Positions 16,591 to 26,235 of a stretch of DNA of 64,000 nt are shown here, in pieces; position 1 is the stretch's first letter, and each line of letters begins with the position of its first letter. The translations under genes were made by a program, and so were the position numbers. The DNA is from Alphaproteobacteria bacterium (GTDB lineage: Bacteria > Pseudomonadota > Alphaproteobacteria > CALKHQ01), in contig JAWKYB010000002.1 of NCBI GenBank assembly GCA_041396705.1, positions 1-64,000 on the forward strand, written 5' to 3'. The notes beneath the pieces were generated by a model, which did not search any database, had not been told where the DNA came from, and was given only the letters and a program-made list of their open reading frames with translations.

Positions 16591-18081
16591 ATGCGTGTGC
16601 TCATCGCGATGATGAAGCACGAAACCAACACCTTCTCGCCGGTGCCGACCGATCTGGCACGGTTCGACGACTGGGGCCTGTTCTTCGGTGCCGACGCGGT
16701 CGCCGCATATCGCGGCACCGGCATGCCGCTGTCAGCCTATCTGGACCTCGCCGAGGCGGCCGGCGCCGAGGTCGTGACGCCGGTGGCGGCGGAGGCGATG
16801 CCCTCCGGACCGGTCCATCGCGATGCCTACGAACGGCTGGCGGGCGCGATCCTCGACGCGCTCGACAACGATATCGACGTGGCGCTGCTCGACCTGCACG
16901 GCGCCATGGTCGCCGAGCACCTCGACGACGGCGAGGGCGAGCTGCTGCGGCGGATGCGGGCCCGGCGCCCAGGCCTGCCGATCGCGGTGACCTGCGACCT
17001 GCACTGCAACCTGACCGCCGCGATGGTCGACAACTGCACGGCGCTGATCGGCTACAAGACCTATCCGCACACCGACATGCATGCGGTCGCCGCGCAGGTT
17101 GGCCGCATCGTCTTGGAGTCCGTCGCCGGCCGCTGCCGGCCGGTGATGGCCTGGGGCCGGCCGCCGTTGCTGAGCCAGACCCTGATGCAGGGCACCGACG
17201 ACGCGCCGATGCGCGATCTCGTCGCCCTGGCGCGCGCGCAGGAGGCGCGGCCCGGCGTTCTCGCCGCGACCGTTTTCGGCGGCTTTCCCCATGCCGACAT
17301 CGCCGATGCCGGCAACTCCGCCATCGTCGTCGCCGACGGCGATCCTGCCTTGGCAGAGGCCGCGGCCGAGGAACTGGTGCAAGCCACCTGGGCGCGGCGC
17401 GCGGATTTCGTCTACCGGGCGCGCCCGCTCGCACCTGCCGTCGCCGCGGCCAAGGTGGTGGCCGACGGGCCGGTGGCGCTGCTCGACCACGCCGACAATT
17501 GCGGCTCGGGCGGCACCCAGGACGACATGACCGTGATCGGGGAAGTGCTGCGCCAGGGCCTGGAGGACGTCGCCGTCGCCGCGGTCTGGGATCCGCAGGC
17601 CGTGGAAATCCTGCGTTCGGTCGGCGAAGGCGCGCGGGTGGCGCTCGACCTGGGCGGACGGACCGACATGCCGTCGATCGGCCGTGCAGGCCGGCCGCTG
17701 CGGGTCGAGGGCGTCGTCTCGCGCATCACCGACGGCAGCTATCGGGTCGAAGGTCCGATGTACACCGGGGTGACGGTGCACATGGGTCCGACGGCGGTGC
17801 TGGACGTGGCCGCGAACGGCGGCTCGATGCGCATCGTCATCGTGTCGCGGCACCACGAGCCCTGGGATGCCGGTCTGTTCCACAGCGTCGGCATCGAGCC
17901 GTCGACGACGCGATACCTGCTGCTGAAATCGCGGATCCATTACCGGGCCGGCATGGGCCCGCTGGTGCGCCACACCTTCACCTGCGACGGCAACGGGGTG
18001 ACCACCTCCGACAACGCGCAGCTGCACTATCGCAAGCTGCGCCGGCCGATCTTTCCGCTCGACCCGGATACTGCGCGCTGA
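16591..18081 (+). CDS. M81-family (MlrC-type) metallopeptidase
   Basis: A 496-residue M81 protein. The N-terminal zinc motif MMKHETNTFSP (residues about 7-17), DLHGAM and DLHCNLT are the family metal and substrate residues; HADNCGSGGTQDD lies in the C-terminal half. MlrC removes and cleaves linearised peptides such as microcystin and nodularin products. It overlaps the following P1-family hydrolase by one base and precedes a dipeptide-type ABC transporter, so it likely trims imported unusual peptides in the cytoplasm. Confidence 0.88.
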   Translation: MRVLIAMMKHETNTFSPVPTDLARFDDWGLFFGADAVAAYRGTGMPLSAYLDLAEAAGAEVVTPVAAEAMPSGPVHRDAYERLAGAILDALDNDIDVALLDLHGAMVAEHLDDGEGELLRRMRARRPGLPIAVTCDLHCNLTAAMVDNCTALIGYKTYPHTDMHAVAAQVGRIVLESVAGRCRPVMAWGRPPLLSQTLMQGTDDAPMRDLVALARAQEARPGVLAATVFGGFPHADIADAGNSAIVVADGDPALAEAAAEELVQATWARRADFVYRARPLAPAVAAAKVVADGPVALLDHADNCGSGGTQDDMTVIGEVLRQGLEDVAVAAVWDPQAVEILRSVGEGARVALDLGGRTDMPSIGRAGRPLRVEGVVSRITDGSYRVEGPMYTGVTVHMGPTAVLDVAANGGSMRIVIVSRHHEPWDAGLFHSVGIEPSTTRYLLLKSRIHYRAGMGPLVRHTFTCDGNGVTTSDNAQLHYRKLRRPIFPLDPDTAR

Positions 18082-19067
18082 TGCGACCCGGCCCCACCAA
18101 CGGGCTGTGCGACGTCGCCGGCATCCGGCTCGGCCACGCCCACGATGCCGCGGTGCGTACCGGCGTCACGGTGCTGCTGCCAGACCGGCCGGTGCTGGCG
18201 GCCGTCGACGTGCGCGGCGGCGGGCCCGGCACCCGCGAATCCGATGCGCTCGACCCGGTGGCGACCGTCGACCGCATCGACGCGCTGGTGCTGGCCGGCG
18301 GCTCGGTCTACGGGCTGGACGCGGCCTCGGCGGTCACGGCGGCGCTGGGCGCGCGCGGCCGCGGCTTCATGCATCGCGGCGCCTGCGTGCCGATCGTGCC
18401 CGCGGCGATCTGCTTCGACCTGCACAACGGCGGCGACAAGGCGTGGGGCGAGACGCCGCCCTATGCCCGGCTCGGGCGGGCGGCGCTGGAGAATGTGGGG
18501 GAGACCGCGGCGGTGGGCAGCGTCGGCGCCGGCCATGGCGCGCACGCCGGGCCGTTGCAGGGCGGGCTCGGCATGGCCTCGCTGGCGACCGAAGGCCTGG
18601 TCGTGGCGGCGCTGGCCGTGGTCAACGCGGCCGGTTCGGTGACCATGCCCGGCCTGCCGCAGTTCTGGGCATGGCCGTTCGAGCGCGGCAACGAATTTGG
18701 CGGTCTCGGCCCGCCGGCCGCCATGCCCGGCACCGACCTCGACCTGCCGCGGCCGGCGGAGCGGGAGAACACCACGCTGGTCGTCGTCGCCACCGACGCC
18801 CGGCTGACCAAGGCCGCCGCCAAACGGGTCGCCGTCATGGCCCAGGACGGGCTGGCGCGGGCGATCCGTCCGGTCCACACGCCGTTCGACGGCGACATGG
18901 TCTTCACGCTGGCGACCGCTGCGCGTGCCGAGCCGGCATCGGTGGCCGAAACGGCCAGGATCGGCGCGATGGCGGCCGATTGTGTGGCCCGCGCCGTCGC
19001 CCGCGGGGTCTACGCCGCGGTTTCCAACGGGCCCTGGCCCAGCTATCGTGACCGCCACCCGGGTTGA
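18081..19067 (+). CDS. P1-family Ntn hydrolase (DmpA/NylC-like)
   Basis: A 328-residue P1/S58-type peptidase precursor. These proteins cut themselves between an Asn or Gly and a Ser or Thr, exposing the nucleophile. Here the motif RENTTLVVVATDA places the cut at Asn230-Thr231, as in nylon-oligomer hydrolase NylC, rather than Gly-Ser as in DmpA. The DVRGGGPGTRESD and LAGGSVYGLDAA motifs early in the chain are family hallmarks. No signal peptide. Substrates in the family include beta-amino and D-amino peptides and amide oligomers. Confidence 0.88.
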   Translation: MRPGPTNGLCDVAGIRLGHAHDAAVRTGVTVLLPDRPVLAAVDVRGGGPGTRESDALDPVATVDRIDALVLAGGSVYGLDAASAVTAALGARGRGFMHRGACVPIVPAAICFDLHNGGDKAWGETPPYARLGRAALENVGETAAVGSVGAGHGAHAGPLQGGLGMASLATEGLVVAALAVVNAAGSVTMPGLPQFWAWPFERGNEFGGLGPPAAMPGTDLDLPRPAERENTTLVVVATDARLTKAAAKRVAVMAQDGLARAIRPVHTPFDGDMVFTLATAARAEPASVAETARIGAMAADCVARAVARGVYAAVSNGPWPSYRDRHPG

Positions 19068-19083
19068 GAAGGGAGCCAGTCCG

Positions 19084-20575
19084 ATGCCGCAACGCCCTGT
19101 TCTCGCACGTTTTTCTCTGGCTGCACTGACCATCGTCGGCAGCATCGGCGCGGCCCAGGCCCAGCGCGACGACGTCGTCGTCGGCGTCGCCCTGGAGCCG
19201 CCGATGCTCGACCCGACCGGCGGCGCCGCGGCGGCGATCGACGAGGTGGTCTACGCCAACGTGTTCGAAGGGCTGACCCGGATCGACCAGACCGGTGCCG
19301 TACAGCCGGCGCTGGCCGCCTCTTGGGAGGTCTCCGCCGACGGGTTGGTCTACACCTTCCGCCTGCACGACGGCGTCACCTTCCACGACGGCAGCGCCTT
19401 CGATGCCGACGACGTCGTCTTCTCGCTCGACCGCGCCCGTGCCGAGGACAGCACCAACGCGCAGAAGGGCCTGTTCGAGCCGATCGACAGCGTCAAGGCG
19501 GTCGACGCGCAGACGGTGGCGGTCACGCTCAAGCGTCCGACGGCGCAGTTCCCGTGGAACATGGGCTGGGGCGACGCGGTGATCGTCGCACCGGAAACGG
19601 CGGCCGGCAACGAGCACAACCCGGTCGGCACCGGGCCGTTCCGCTTCGACCGCTGGGTGCCGGGCGACCGCATCCGTGCTGACCCGCTACGACGGCTACT
19701 GGGGCGCGGCCCCGGCCCTGCGCCAGGTCACCTTCCAGGTGATCACCGACGCCGCCGCCCAGGTCCAGGCGCTGCTCGCCGGCGATGTCGACGCCTTCCC
19801 CAACATGGGCGCGCCGGAGACGCTGGCGCAGTTCGAAAGCGACCCCGCCTTCACCGTCGCGGTCGGCACCACCGAGGGCGAGACCATCCTCGCGCTCAAC
19901 AACGCGCGCGCACCGTTCGACGACATCCGCGTGCGCCGGGCGCTGGCCCACGCCATCAACCGCCAGGACATCGTCGATGGCGCCATGTTCGGCTACGGCA
20001 CGCCGATCGGCAGCCATTTCGCGCCGCACCAGCCGGCCTATCTCGACCTCACCGGGATGTACCCCTACGACCCGGATCTGGCCCGGTCGATGCTGGCCGA
20101 GGCCGGCTACGCCGACGGGTTCAGCGCCAGGCTCACCCTGCCGCCGCCGTCCTATGCCCGGCGCGGCGGCGAGATCATCGCCGCCCAGCTGGCCCAGGTC
20201 GGCGTCACCGTCGAGATCGAGCCGGTCGAATGGGCACAGTGGCTCGACACGGTGTTCAAGAACACCAACTACGACATGACGATCGTCTCGCACACCGAGC
20301 CGCTCGACATCGGCATCTACGGCCGCGACCAGTACTACTTCAACTACCACAGCGACGCGCTGAACGCGCTGCTGGCCGAGATCGCCGACACGCCGGACGT
20401 GGCCCAGCAGAATGCGCTCTACGGCCAGGCCCAGGAGATCATCGCGGAGGACTCGCCCAACGTGTTCCTGTTCCAGCTTGCCAAGCTCGGCGTGTGGAGC
20501 AGCAGGCTGCAGGGCATGTGGGTGAACAGCCCGATCCAGGCCAACGACATGACCGGAGTGTCTTGGGCGGAGTGA
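19084..20575 (+). pseudogene. Dipeptide/oligopeptide ABC transporter binding protein (family 5), one frameshift
   Basis: A periplasmic binding protein of the DppA/OppA family. A signal peptide (MPQRPVLARFSLAALTIVGSIGAAQA) starts at the ATG at 19084, with GGGAG nearby. The frame is open through RFDRWVPGDRIR, then the correct continuation (VLTRYDGYWGAAPALRQVTF...) is one frame over, so a single-base indel lies near 19668-19680. The remaining 300 residues are intact, ending at 20575. Without the indel the protein would be about 496 residues, normal for the family. It may be a sequencing error. Confidence 0.88.
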
Positions 20576-20624
20576 CCGCGGGCGCAGCGTCCGCCGGGGG
20601 ACGGCACCGGCCGGCGGCCGTGCG

Positions 20625-21581
20625 ATGCTGAGCCAGCTGGTCCGCCGGCTGATCGGCTTGTGCGCGACCCTGTTCGCGGCCAGCGTCATCGTTTTCGTGC
20701 TGGTCGACCTGCTGCCGGGCGACGCAGCGTCGCTGATCCTCGGCGTCGACGCGCGGCCCGACACCCTGGCGGCGCTGCGGGCGGAGCTCGGCACCGACCG
20801 GCCGCCGCTCGAGCGCTACCTCGGCTGGGTCGGCGGCATCGCGGTCGGCGACTTCGGCACCTCGTACACCTACGGCCAGCCGGTCAGCGGCCTGATCGCT
20901 GAACGGCTGGAACTCAGCCTGCCGCTGGCCTGCGGCGCCATCGTGCTGTCGACGCTGCTGGCGATCCCGCTCGGCGTCGTCGCCGCCGCCAACCACCGGC
21001 GCGCCGGCGACTATGGCATCATGGCCATCACCCAGGTCGGAGTGGCGATTCCCAATTTCTGGCTCGGCCTGATGCTGATCATGCTGTTCGCCACCGGCCT
21101 CGGCCTGCTGCCGGCCGGCCGGTTTCCCGGCTGGGCCGCCGGATTCTGGCCCGGTATCGAGGCGCTGGTGCTTCCGGTAGTCGCGCTGGCCCTGCCGCAG
21201 GCGGCCATCCTGGCCCGCGTCGTACGCAGCGCGGTGCTGGAAGTTCTCGGCGAAATGTACGTGCGTACGGCGCGAGCCAAGGGCCTGCCCTGGCCGCGGG
21301 TGCTGCTCGGCCATGCGTTGCGCAACGCCATGATCCCGATCGTCACCATCATCGGGCTGCAGCTCTCGTTCCTGGTAGCCAGCGCCATCGTCATCGAGGG
21401 CGTCTTCAACCTGCCCGGCCTCGGCGGGCTGATCCTCGGCGCGATCCGCAATCGCGACCTGATCGTCGTACAGGGTGCGGTGCTGCTCCTGGCCGCGATG
21501 GTGATCCTGGTCAACTTCCTGGTCGACGCCGCCTATCTGCTGCTCGACCCGCGCATCCGTGCGGCCGGTCATGGACACTGA
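20625..21581 (+). CDS. DppB-type ABC transporter permease
   Basis: A 318-residue permease with six membrane segments. The N-terminus LVRRLIGLCATLFAASVIVFVLVDLLPGDAA is typical of DppB/OppB. The EAA loop that contacts the ATPase is visible as ARAKGLPWPRVLLGHALRNAMIPIV (about 220-244). It follows the binding-protein gene by 49 bases and overlaps the next permease. It forms half of the membrane pore for peptide import. Confidence 0.92.
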   Translation: MLSQLVRRLIGLCATLFAASVIVFVLVDLLPGDAASLILGVDARPDTLAALRAELGTDRPPLERYLGWVGGIAVGDFGTSYTYGQPVSGLIAERLELSLPLACGAIVLSTLLAIPLGVVAAANHRRAGDYGIMAITQVGVAIPNFWLGLMLIMLFATGLGLLPAGRFPGWAAGFWPGIEALVLPVVALALPQAAILARVVRSAVLEVLGEMYVRTARAKGLPWPRVLLGHALRNAMIPIVTIIGLQLSFLVASAIVIEGVFNLPGLGGLILGAIRNRDLIVVQGAVLLLAAMVILVNFLVDAAYLLLDPRIRAAGHGH

Positions 21582-22431
21582 GCTGGCCGGCCTGCTGCGC
21601 CGCCTGCGCGGCCACCCGAATCTGCAGATCGGGGCTGCGATCACCGTGGTCGTGGTGCTGCTCGCCCTGGTGTCGCTGGTCTGGACGCCCTATCGGATCG
21701 AGGACCAGTTGATCGCCAACCGGTTCGCGACGCCCAGCTTCGCCCACCCGCTGGGCACCGACCAGTACGGCCGCGACACGCTGACCCGGATCATGCTCGG
21801 CGCCGGCAACGCGCTGATGGTCGGCATCGTCGCCGTTGCCATCGGTGCGATCGTCGGCGTCGCCGTCGGCCTGTTCGCGGCGATCGAGGGCGGCGTGGTC
21901 GAGGCCGTGCTGATGCGCTGCTCCGACTTCGTCTTCGCCTTCCCCGCCATCCTGTCGGCGATGCTGTTCACGGCGTGGCAGGGACCGGGCGCGATCAACG
22001 CCATCGTCGCCATCGGCATCTTCAACATTCCGGTGTTCGCGCGGCTCGCCCGCGGCAGCGCCAAAGCGGTGCTGGCCCGCGAGTTCGTCCGTGCCGCCCA
22101 GGCGATGGGCCAGACCATGCCGATGATCGCGATCCGCCACGTGCTGCCCAACATCGCCGGCGTGCTGGTAGTGCAGGCCACGACCCAGTTCGCCATCGCC
22201 ATCCTGGCCGACGCCGGCCTCAGCTATCTCGGCCTCGGCATCCAGCCGCCGCACCCGAGCTGGGGCAAGATGCTGTTCGACATGCAGACCATGACCGGGA
22301 TGGCACCGATGCAGGCGGTCTACCCCGGCCTCGCCATCGTGCTGTCCGTGCTCGGCTTCAACCTGCTCGGCGACGGCCTGCGCGACCTGCTCGACACGCG
22401 CACCGTGGGTCGACCGCAGATGCTTGCCTGA
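21571..22431 (+). CDS. DppC-type ABC transporter permease
   Basis: A 286-residue permease (start at MDTELAGLL; an in-frame ATG at 21559 is an alternative). It carries the DppC hallmark HPLGTDQYGRDTLTRI after the first membrane segment and the EAA-like loop RAAQAMGQTMPMIAIRHVLPNIAGV. It overlaps the dppB-like stop. No ATPase genes (DppD/DppF) follow; the next gene is an ion channel. The ATPases must be encoded elsewhere or shared. Confidence 0.92.
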   Translation: MDTELAGLLRRLRGHPNLQIGAAITVVVVLLALVSLVWTPYRIEDQLIANRFATPSFAHPLGTDQYGRDTLTRIMLGAGNALMVGIVAVAIGAIVGVAVGLFAAIEGGVVEAVLMRCSDFVFAFPAILSAMLFTAWQGPGAINAIVAIGIFNIPVFARLARGSAKAVLAREFVRAAQAMGQTMPMIAIRHVLPNIAGVLVVQATTQFAIAILADAGLSYLGLGIQPPHPSWGKMLFDMQTMTGMAPMQAVYPGLAIVLSVLGFNLLGDGLRDLLDTRTVGRPQMLA

Positions 22432-22547
22432 ACCTCGCCGGCCGGCGATACCGTCCCGCTTGAATCCAGCAGCGCAGACATTAGCTCTAGGCGGCGCAGG
22501 CGATGCGCCGCCGCCTCTGGTCGCAGTCAGCAATTTTGGAGTTGATC

Positions 22548-23390
22548 ATGCCGGACACGGCACCGGCGTCGCCGGGTCTGCGCGCCCGGATCGGCGCCTT
22601 CGTCGACAGCCGCGGTTTCCAGGGCTTCATCATCGGGCTGATCGTTGCCAACGCGATCACCCTCGGCCTGGAGACATCGGCCAGCGTTGTGGCCGCGGTC
22701 GGGCCCCTGCTGGCGGCGTTCGACCTGCTGGTGATCGTCGTCTTCTGCATCGAGATCGGATTGAAGCTGTTCGCCTACCGCTGGCGGTTCTTCCGGAGCG
22801 GTTGGAACCTGTTCGACACGGCGGTCGTGGCGTTCGCGCTGATGCCCGCCTCGGGCGAAATGGCCGTCCTGCGCGCACTCAGGATCGTCCGCGTGCTTCG
22901 GCTGATGTCGGTGGTGCCGCAGATCCGCCGCGTGGTGGCGGCGTTGCTGACCTCTGTGCCCGGCATGCTCGGCATCGTCCTGCTGCTCGGCCTCGTGTTC
23001 TACATGTTCGCGGTGATCGCGACCGCGCTGTTCGCACAGACCTTCCCGCAGTGGTTCGGCACAATCGGCGAGTCGATGTACTCGCTGTTCCAGATCATGA
23101 CCCTGGAAAGCTGGTCGATGGGCATTGTCCGGCCGGTCATGGAGGTCCATCCGCAGGCCTGGATGTTGTTCGTGCCGTTCATCCTGCTGACCACCTTTGC
23201 GGTGCTCAACCTCGTCATCGCCCTGATCGTGAACTCGATGAACATGCTGCACGAGGCCGAGATGCGCGGCGATGCCGGCGCCTCGCGCACCGCGACCCTG
23301 GAGGAACCGGCGCTGGCCGACGAAGTCCGCGCGCTGCGCCGCGAGATCGCGGCGCTGCGGGCCTCGATTGGCGGCGACCGATCGACCTAG
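22548..23390 (+). CDS. Voltage-gated sodium channel of the NaChBac/NavAb type
   Basis: A 280-residue single-domain six-helix ion channel that would act as a tetramer in the inner membrane. S1-S3 span about 24-98. S4 (about 107-130) carries spaced arginines (R109, R112, R115, R118). The pore selectivity filter TLESWSM (185-191) matches the sodium filter of NavAb. S6 (about 204-231) ends in NSMN, and residues 250-275 can form the C-terminal coiled coil. GGAG six bases before the ATG decides the start. Such channels are linked to motility, pH or osmotic responses, but no such genes are adjacent. Confidence 0.9.
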   Translation: MPDTAPASPGLRARIGAFVDSRGFQGFIIGLIVANAITLGLETSASVVAAVGPLLAAFDLLVIVVFCIEIGLKLFAYRWRFFRSGWNLFDTAVVAFALMPASGEMAVLRALRIVRVLRLMSVVPQIRRVVAALLTSVPGMLGIVLLLGLVFYMFAVIATALFAQTFPQWFGTIGESMYSLFQIMTLESWSMGIVRPVMEVHPQAWMLFVPFILLTTFAVLNLVIALIVNSMNMLHEAEMRGDAGASRTATLEEPALADEVRALRREIAALRASIGGDRST

Positions 23391-23405
23391 CCCGGCGCAG
23401 GCGGC

Positions 23406-24038
23406 TCAGAAGCGGAAGCGGATGCCGCGGCCGAGATAATCGGAGCCGCCGACGATGCCGTTGATCAGGCCGAAGATGCCGGAGCGGTGGTGGACGCGCT
23501 CCACCGTCTGGACCTCGGCGCCCTCCGGCATCGGGTCCAGATATTCCAGCATCAGCTGGTTGAGCACGTGGCTGATCCGCCCGCGGTCGGATTCCAGCGG
23601 CGGAATCGCGGTGGTCACGCTCGGCCCGACGCCGATCGAGAAGCCGTCGAGGATCTTCATGCCGCCGAGCCAGTCCGGCAGCTCGACGCCGTCGAAGCGG
23701 GCGACCAGGGTGGCGCCAAGTTCGCCGAAATTGCCGCGGCCATAGTGATAGACGGCCTGGGTCTCGGCCTCGATGCTCAGGCTGTCGCCGAGCCAGCCCA
23801 ACGCGTGGCTGGCGGCCAGCCCGATGATCCGGTCCTCGGTCGGCGTCACTGCCGCGTCGCCCAGGGCGTATTCGGTGATGTCCTCGAGAACGCCGATGCC
23901 GTCGAACAGCGTGATGGTCGTGTCGCCCGGCTCGCCGGCTTGCGCACCGGGTGCCACCGCGAGTGCAAGCGCCAGGCAGCACGCTGCCGTGGCCGACCGG
24001 ATCCCGCGCCTCGAAGTGCAGATCGGCTGAGTCCTCAT
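23406..24038 (-). CDS. Exported, outer-membrane-barrel-like protein
   Basis: A 210-residue protein with a signal peptide (CCLALALAVAPGAQAGE; the ATG at 24038 gives it a basic N-terminus). The mature part alternates hydrophobic and polar residues and ends in the aromatic FRF, both outer-membrane features. The near-terminal motif RVHHRSGIFGLINGIVGG includes H-x-S, as in PagL-type lipid A deacylases, but overall similarity is weak, so that is only a guess. Transcribed away from the NMT1-type ABC operon. Confidence 0.6.
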   Translation of the reverse strand: MRTQPICTSRRGIRSATAACCLALALAVAPGAQAGEPGDTTITLFDGIGVLEDITEYALGDAAVTPTEDRIIGLAASHALGWLGDSLSIEAETQAVYHYGRGNFGELGATLVARFDGVELPDWLGGMKILDGFSIGVGPSVTTAIPPLESDRGRISHVLNQLMLEYLDPMPEGAEVQTVERVHHRSGIFGLINGIVGGSDYLGRGIRFRF

Positions 24039-24379
24039 GGCCGCCACCCGTCTTTTCGCGCCGACCTTGCCATCGCACGACCGGCCATCGCTGCCAGCCT
24101 GGGCGGCAATCGTGGCGGCAATGCGGCACCGGCCGCAGATCGTTGCCATGCGGTTTGACTGTTCTGATTCCGGCAACGCAACCTGCGAAAAATAGCACTT
24201 TTTTTGCTCACCCCGCGATGGGACCATCCGCTGCGAGGGGACAAGACGGCGCGATTGGGGAGGAGCCCGCAAGACGCTCGGTCCGGTCCCCGGGGTGCGG
24301 CGTTTCCGCCGCGCGATGTCCGTCCGCACGCTGCCGCCTGCGCCCGCAGCCAGCGACTCAGTACCAAGGAGACGGTGCG
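24039..24379. other. Divergent intergenic region upstream of the NMT1-type ABC operon
   Basis: 341 bases between a minus-strand exported-protein gene and the plus-strand ABC operon. It must hold promoters for both. The only AT-rich stretch is near 24178-24215 (GAAAAATAGCAC followed by a seven-T run). I looked for TPP and guanidine riboswitch cores, since NMT1-type importers are sometimes under them, and saw neither. No open frame with coding character. Confidence 0.4.
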
Positions 24380-25420
24380 ATGATCCCTTCGACCTGGACC
24401 AGCCTCAGCCGCAGGGCGTTCCTGCGCAGCACCGCCGCCGCCGGCGCGGCCGGTGCCTCCGCCAGCCTGATCACCGTCGGCGCCCGCGCTGCCGACGAGG
24501 CCACGGTCAACATGCAGCTCGGCTGGCTCGCCTCCAACGGCATCCTCGGTGAGGTGGTGGCCAACGCCAAGGGCTTCTACAAGGACCTCGGCATCGCCTT
24601 CGAGGTCACGCCCGGCGGCCCCGGCGTCGACGGCGTCGCCTCGGTCGCCGCCGGCCAGGCCGAGGTCGGCCAGCTGTCGTCGAGCCCGTCGCTGATGCTG
24701 GCGCGTTCCAACGCGATCCCGGTCAAGGCGATCGCTGCCGGCTACCAGAAGCACCCGTTCACCTATTTCTCGCTGGCCTCCGAGCCGATCCGCACACCCG
24801 CCGACCTGGTCGGCCGGACCGTCGCCACCCAGCCGACCGCGGTGATCCTGCTGCGCGCGCTGCTGGCCAAGAACGGCATCGCCGAGGACCAGGTCGAGGT
24901 GGTCACGATGGGCTCGGACATGAGCCAGCTGCTGACCGGCCAGGCCCAGGCCGTGACCGGCTGGCTGACCAACACCGCCGCCCTGTCGGTGCTCGGCGAC
25001 GACCGCGTCGACCTGATGCTGTGGGACACCGGCATCCAGCTCTACGCCAACGTCTACTATACCACCGACGAGATGCTGGCCGATCACGCCGACGTCCTCG
25101 CCCGCTACCTCACCGGCTCGGCCCAGGGCTGGGGCTATGCCCGGCAGAATCCGGAGGAAGCGGTCGACATGCTGGTCGAGGCCTATCCGAACCTCGACCG
25201 CGATTCCGAGCTGGCCGCGGTCGGCCCGGTGCTGGACTTCAGCTTCGGCGACACCACCGCCGCCGAAGGCTGGGCGACGATGAACCGCGACAACTGGCAG
25301 GCGCAGATCGACACCTATGCCGAGCTCGACCAGTTCGAAGGTACCGTACCGACGGTCGACGAGGTCATGACCCTCGACGTGCTGGCCGCCACCGAGGCCG
25401 TCCGCAAAGAGGTCGGCTGA
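24380..25420 (+). CDS. NMT1/SsuA-type ABC transporter binding protein, Tat signal
   Basis: A 346-residue substrate-binding protein of the nitrate/sulfonate/thiamine-precursor class. The N-terminus SRRAFLRSTAAAGAAGASASLITVGARAADE is a twin-arginine (Tat) signal, so it is exported folded. The domain begins NMQLGWLASNGILGEVV. AAGGAG precedes the ATG at 24380. It overlaps the ATPase gene by TGATG. The substrate is unknown; linkage to CoA-dependent enzymes downstream suggests an aromatic or other organic acid. Confidence 0.88.
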   Translation: MIPSTWTSLSRRAFLRSTAAAGAAGASASLITVGARAADEATVNMQLGWLASNGILGEVVANAKGFYKDLGIAFEVTPGGPGVDGVASVAAGQAEVGQLSSSPSLMLARSNAIPVKAIAAGYQKHPFTYFSLASEPIRTPADLVGRTVATQPTAVILLRALLAKNGIAEDQVEVVTMGSDMSQLLTGQAQAVTGWLTNTAALSVLGDDRVDLMLWDTGIQLYANVYYTTDEMLADHADVLARYLTGSAQGWGYARQNPEEAVDMLVEAYPNLDRDSELAAVGPVLDFSFGDTTAAEGWATMNRDNWQAQIDTYAELDQFEGTVPTVDEVMTLDVLAATEAVRKEVG

Positions 25421-26235
25421 TGCTCGAGACCGCGATTGCCGCCGACGCCGCGTCGGCCAGCGCGCCGGCGCAGGCGGCGGCGATCGCGGTCGACGACGTC
25501 ACCGTGACCTTCGGCGGCGAGGCTGGCATCGTCACCGCGCTGCAGGGGGTGTCGCTGGACATCCCCGCCGGCGGGCTGGTCACCATGCTCGGCCCGTCCG
25601 GCTGCGGCAAGTCCACCCTGCTCCGCGCCATCGCCGATCTGGTCCCGGTCGCCGACGGCAGCATCGCCGTGCTGGGCAAGACCCCGCAGCAGGCGCGTGC
25701 CGGGCGCGAGTTCGCCTTCGTGTTCCAGGAGGCGACGCTGCTGCCCTGGCGCTCCGCGATCGACAATGTGCGCCTGCCGCTTCAGGTCGGCCATGGCCGC
25801 GACGCCGCCCATGCCGCCGACCCTGCAGCCCTGCTCGCGCTGGTCGGCCTCGCCGGGTGGGAGGATGCGCTGCCGCACGAGCTGTCCGGCGGCATGCGCC
25901 AGCGCGTCGCCATCGCCCGCGCCCTGGTCTGCCGCCCGCGCATCCTGCTGATGGACGAGCCGTTCGGCGCACTCGACGAGATCACCCGCGACAAGCTGAA
26001 CGAGGAGCTGCTGCGCATCTGGCAGGAAACCGGCACCACCATCGTCTTCGTCACCCATTCGATCCCCGAGGCGGCCTTCCTCGGCCAGAAGGTGCTGGTC
26101 CTCGCCTCGCATCCGGGCCGGGTGCGCGAGTACATGGACGTGCCGCTGCCGTTTCCGCGGCGGCTGGCGGTCCGCGACACGGTGGAGTTCATCCGCATCA
26201 CCGCCCACCTGCGCTCGCTGCTGGAGAGCTGCTGA
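25420..26235 (+). CDS. ABC transporter ATPase, nitrate/sulfonate/taurine type
   Basis: A 271-residue ATPase with Walker A GPSGCGKST, Q-loop FQEATLLPWRS, signature LSGGMRQRVAIARAL, Walker B ILLMDEPFGALDE and switch His in VTHSIPEA. The TauB/SsuB-type Q-loop (LLPWRS) matches the NMT1-type binding protein upstream. It overlaps both neighbours by 1 base, giving tight translational coupling. Confidence 0.93.
   Translation: MLETAIAADAASASAPAQAAAIAVDDVTVTFGGEAGIVTALQGVSLDIPAGGLVTMLGPSGCGKSTLLRAIADLVPVADGSIAVLGKTPQQARAGREFAFVFQEATLLPWRSAIDNVRLPLQVGHGRDAAHAADPAALLALVGLAGWEDALPHELSGGMRQRVAIARALVCRPRILLMDEPFGALDEITRDKLNEELLRIWQETGTTIVFVTHSIPEAAFLGQKVLVLASHPGRVREYMDVPLPFPRRLAVRDTVEFIRITAHLRSLLESC

Noticed and set aside
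24039..24379. TPP or guanidine riboswitch before the NMT1-type importer
   Set aside because: Neither the CTGAGA-type thi-box core nor the conserved ykkC segments can be found in the leader.
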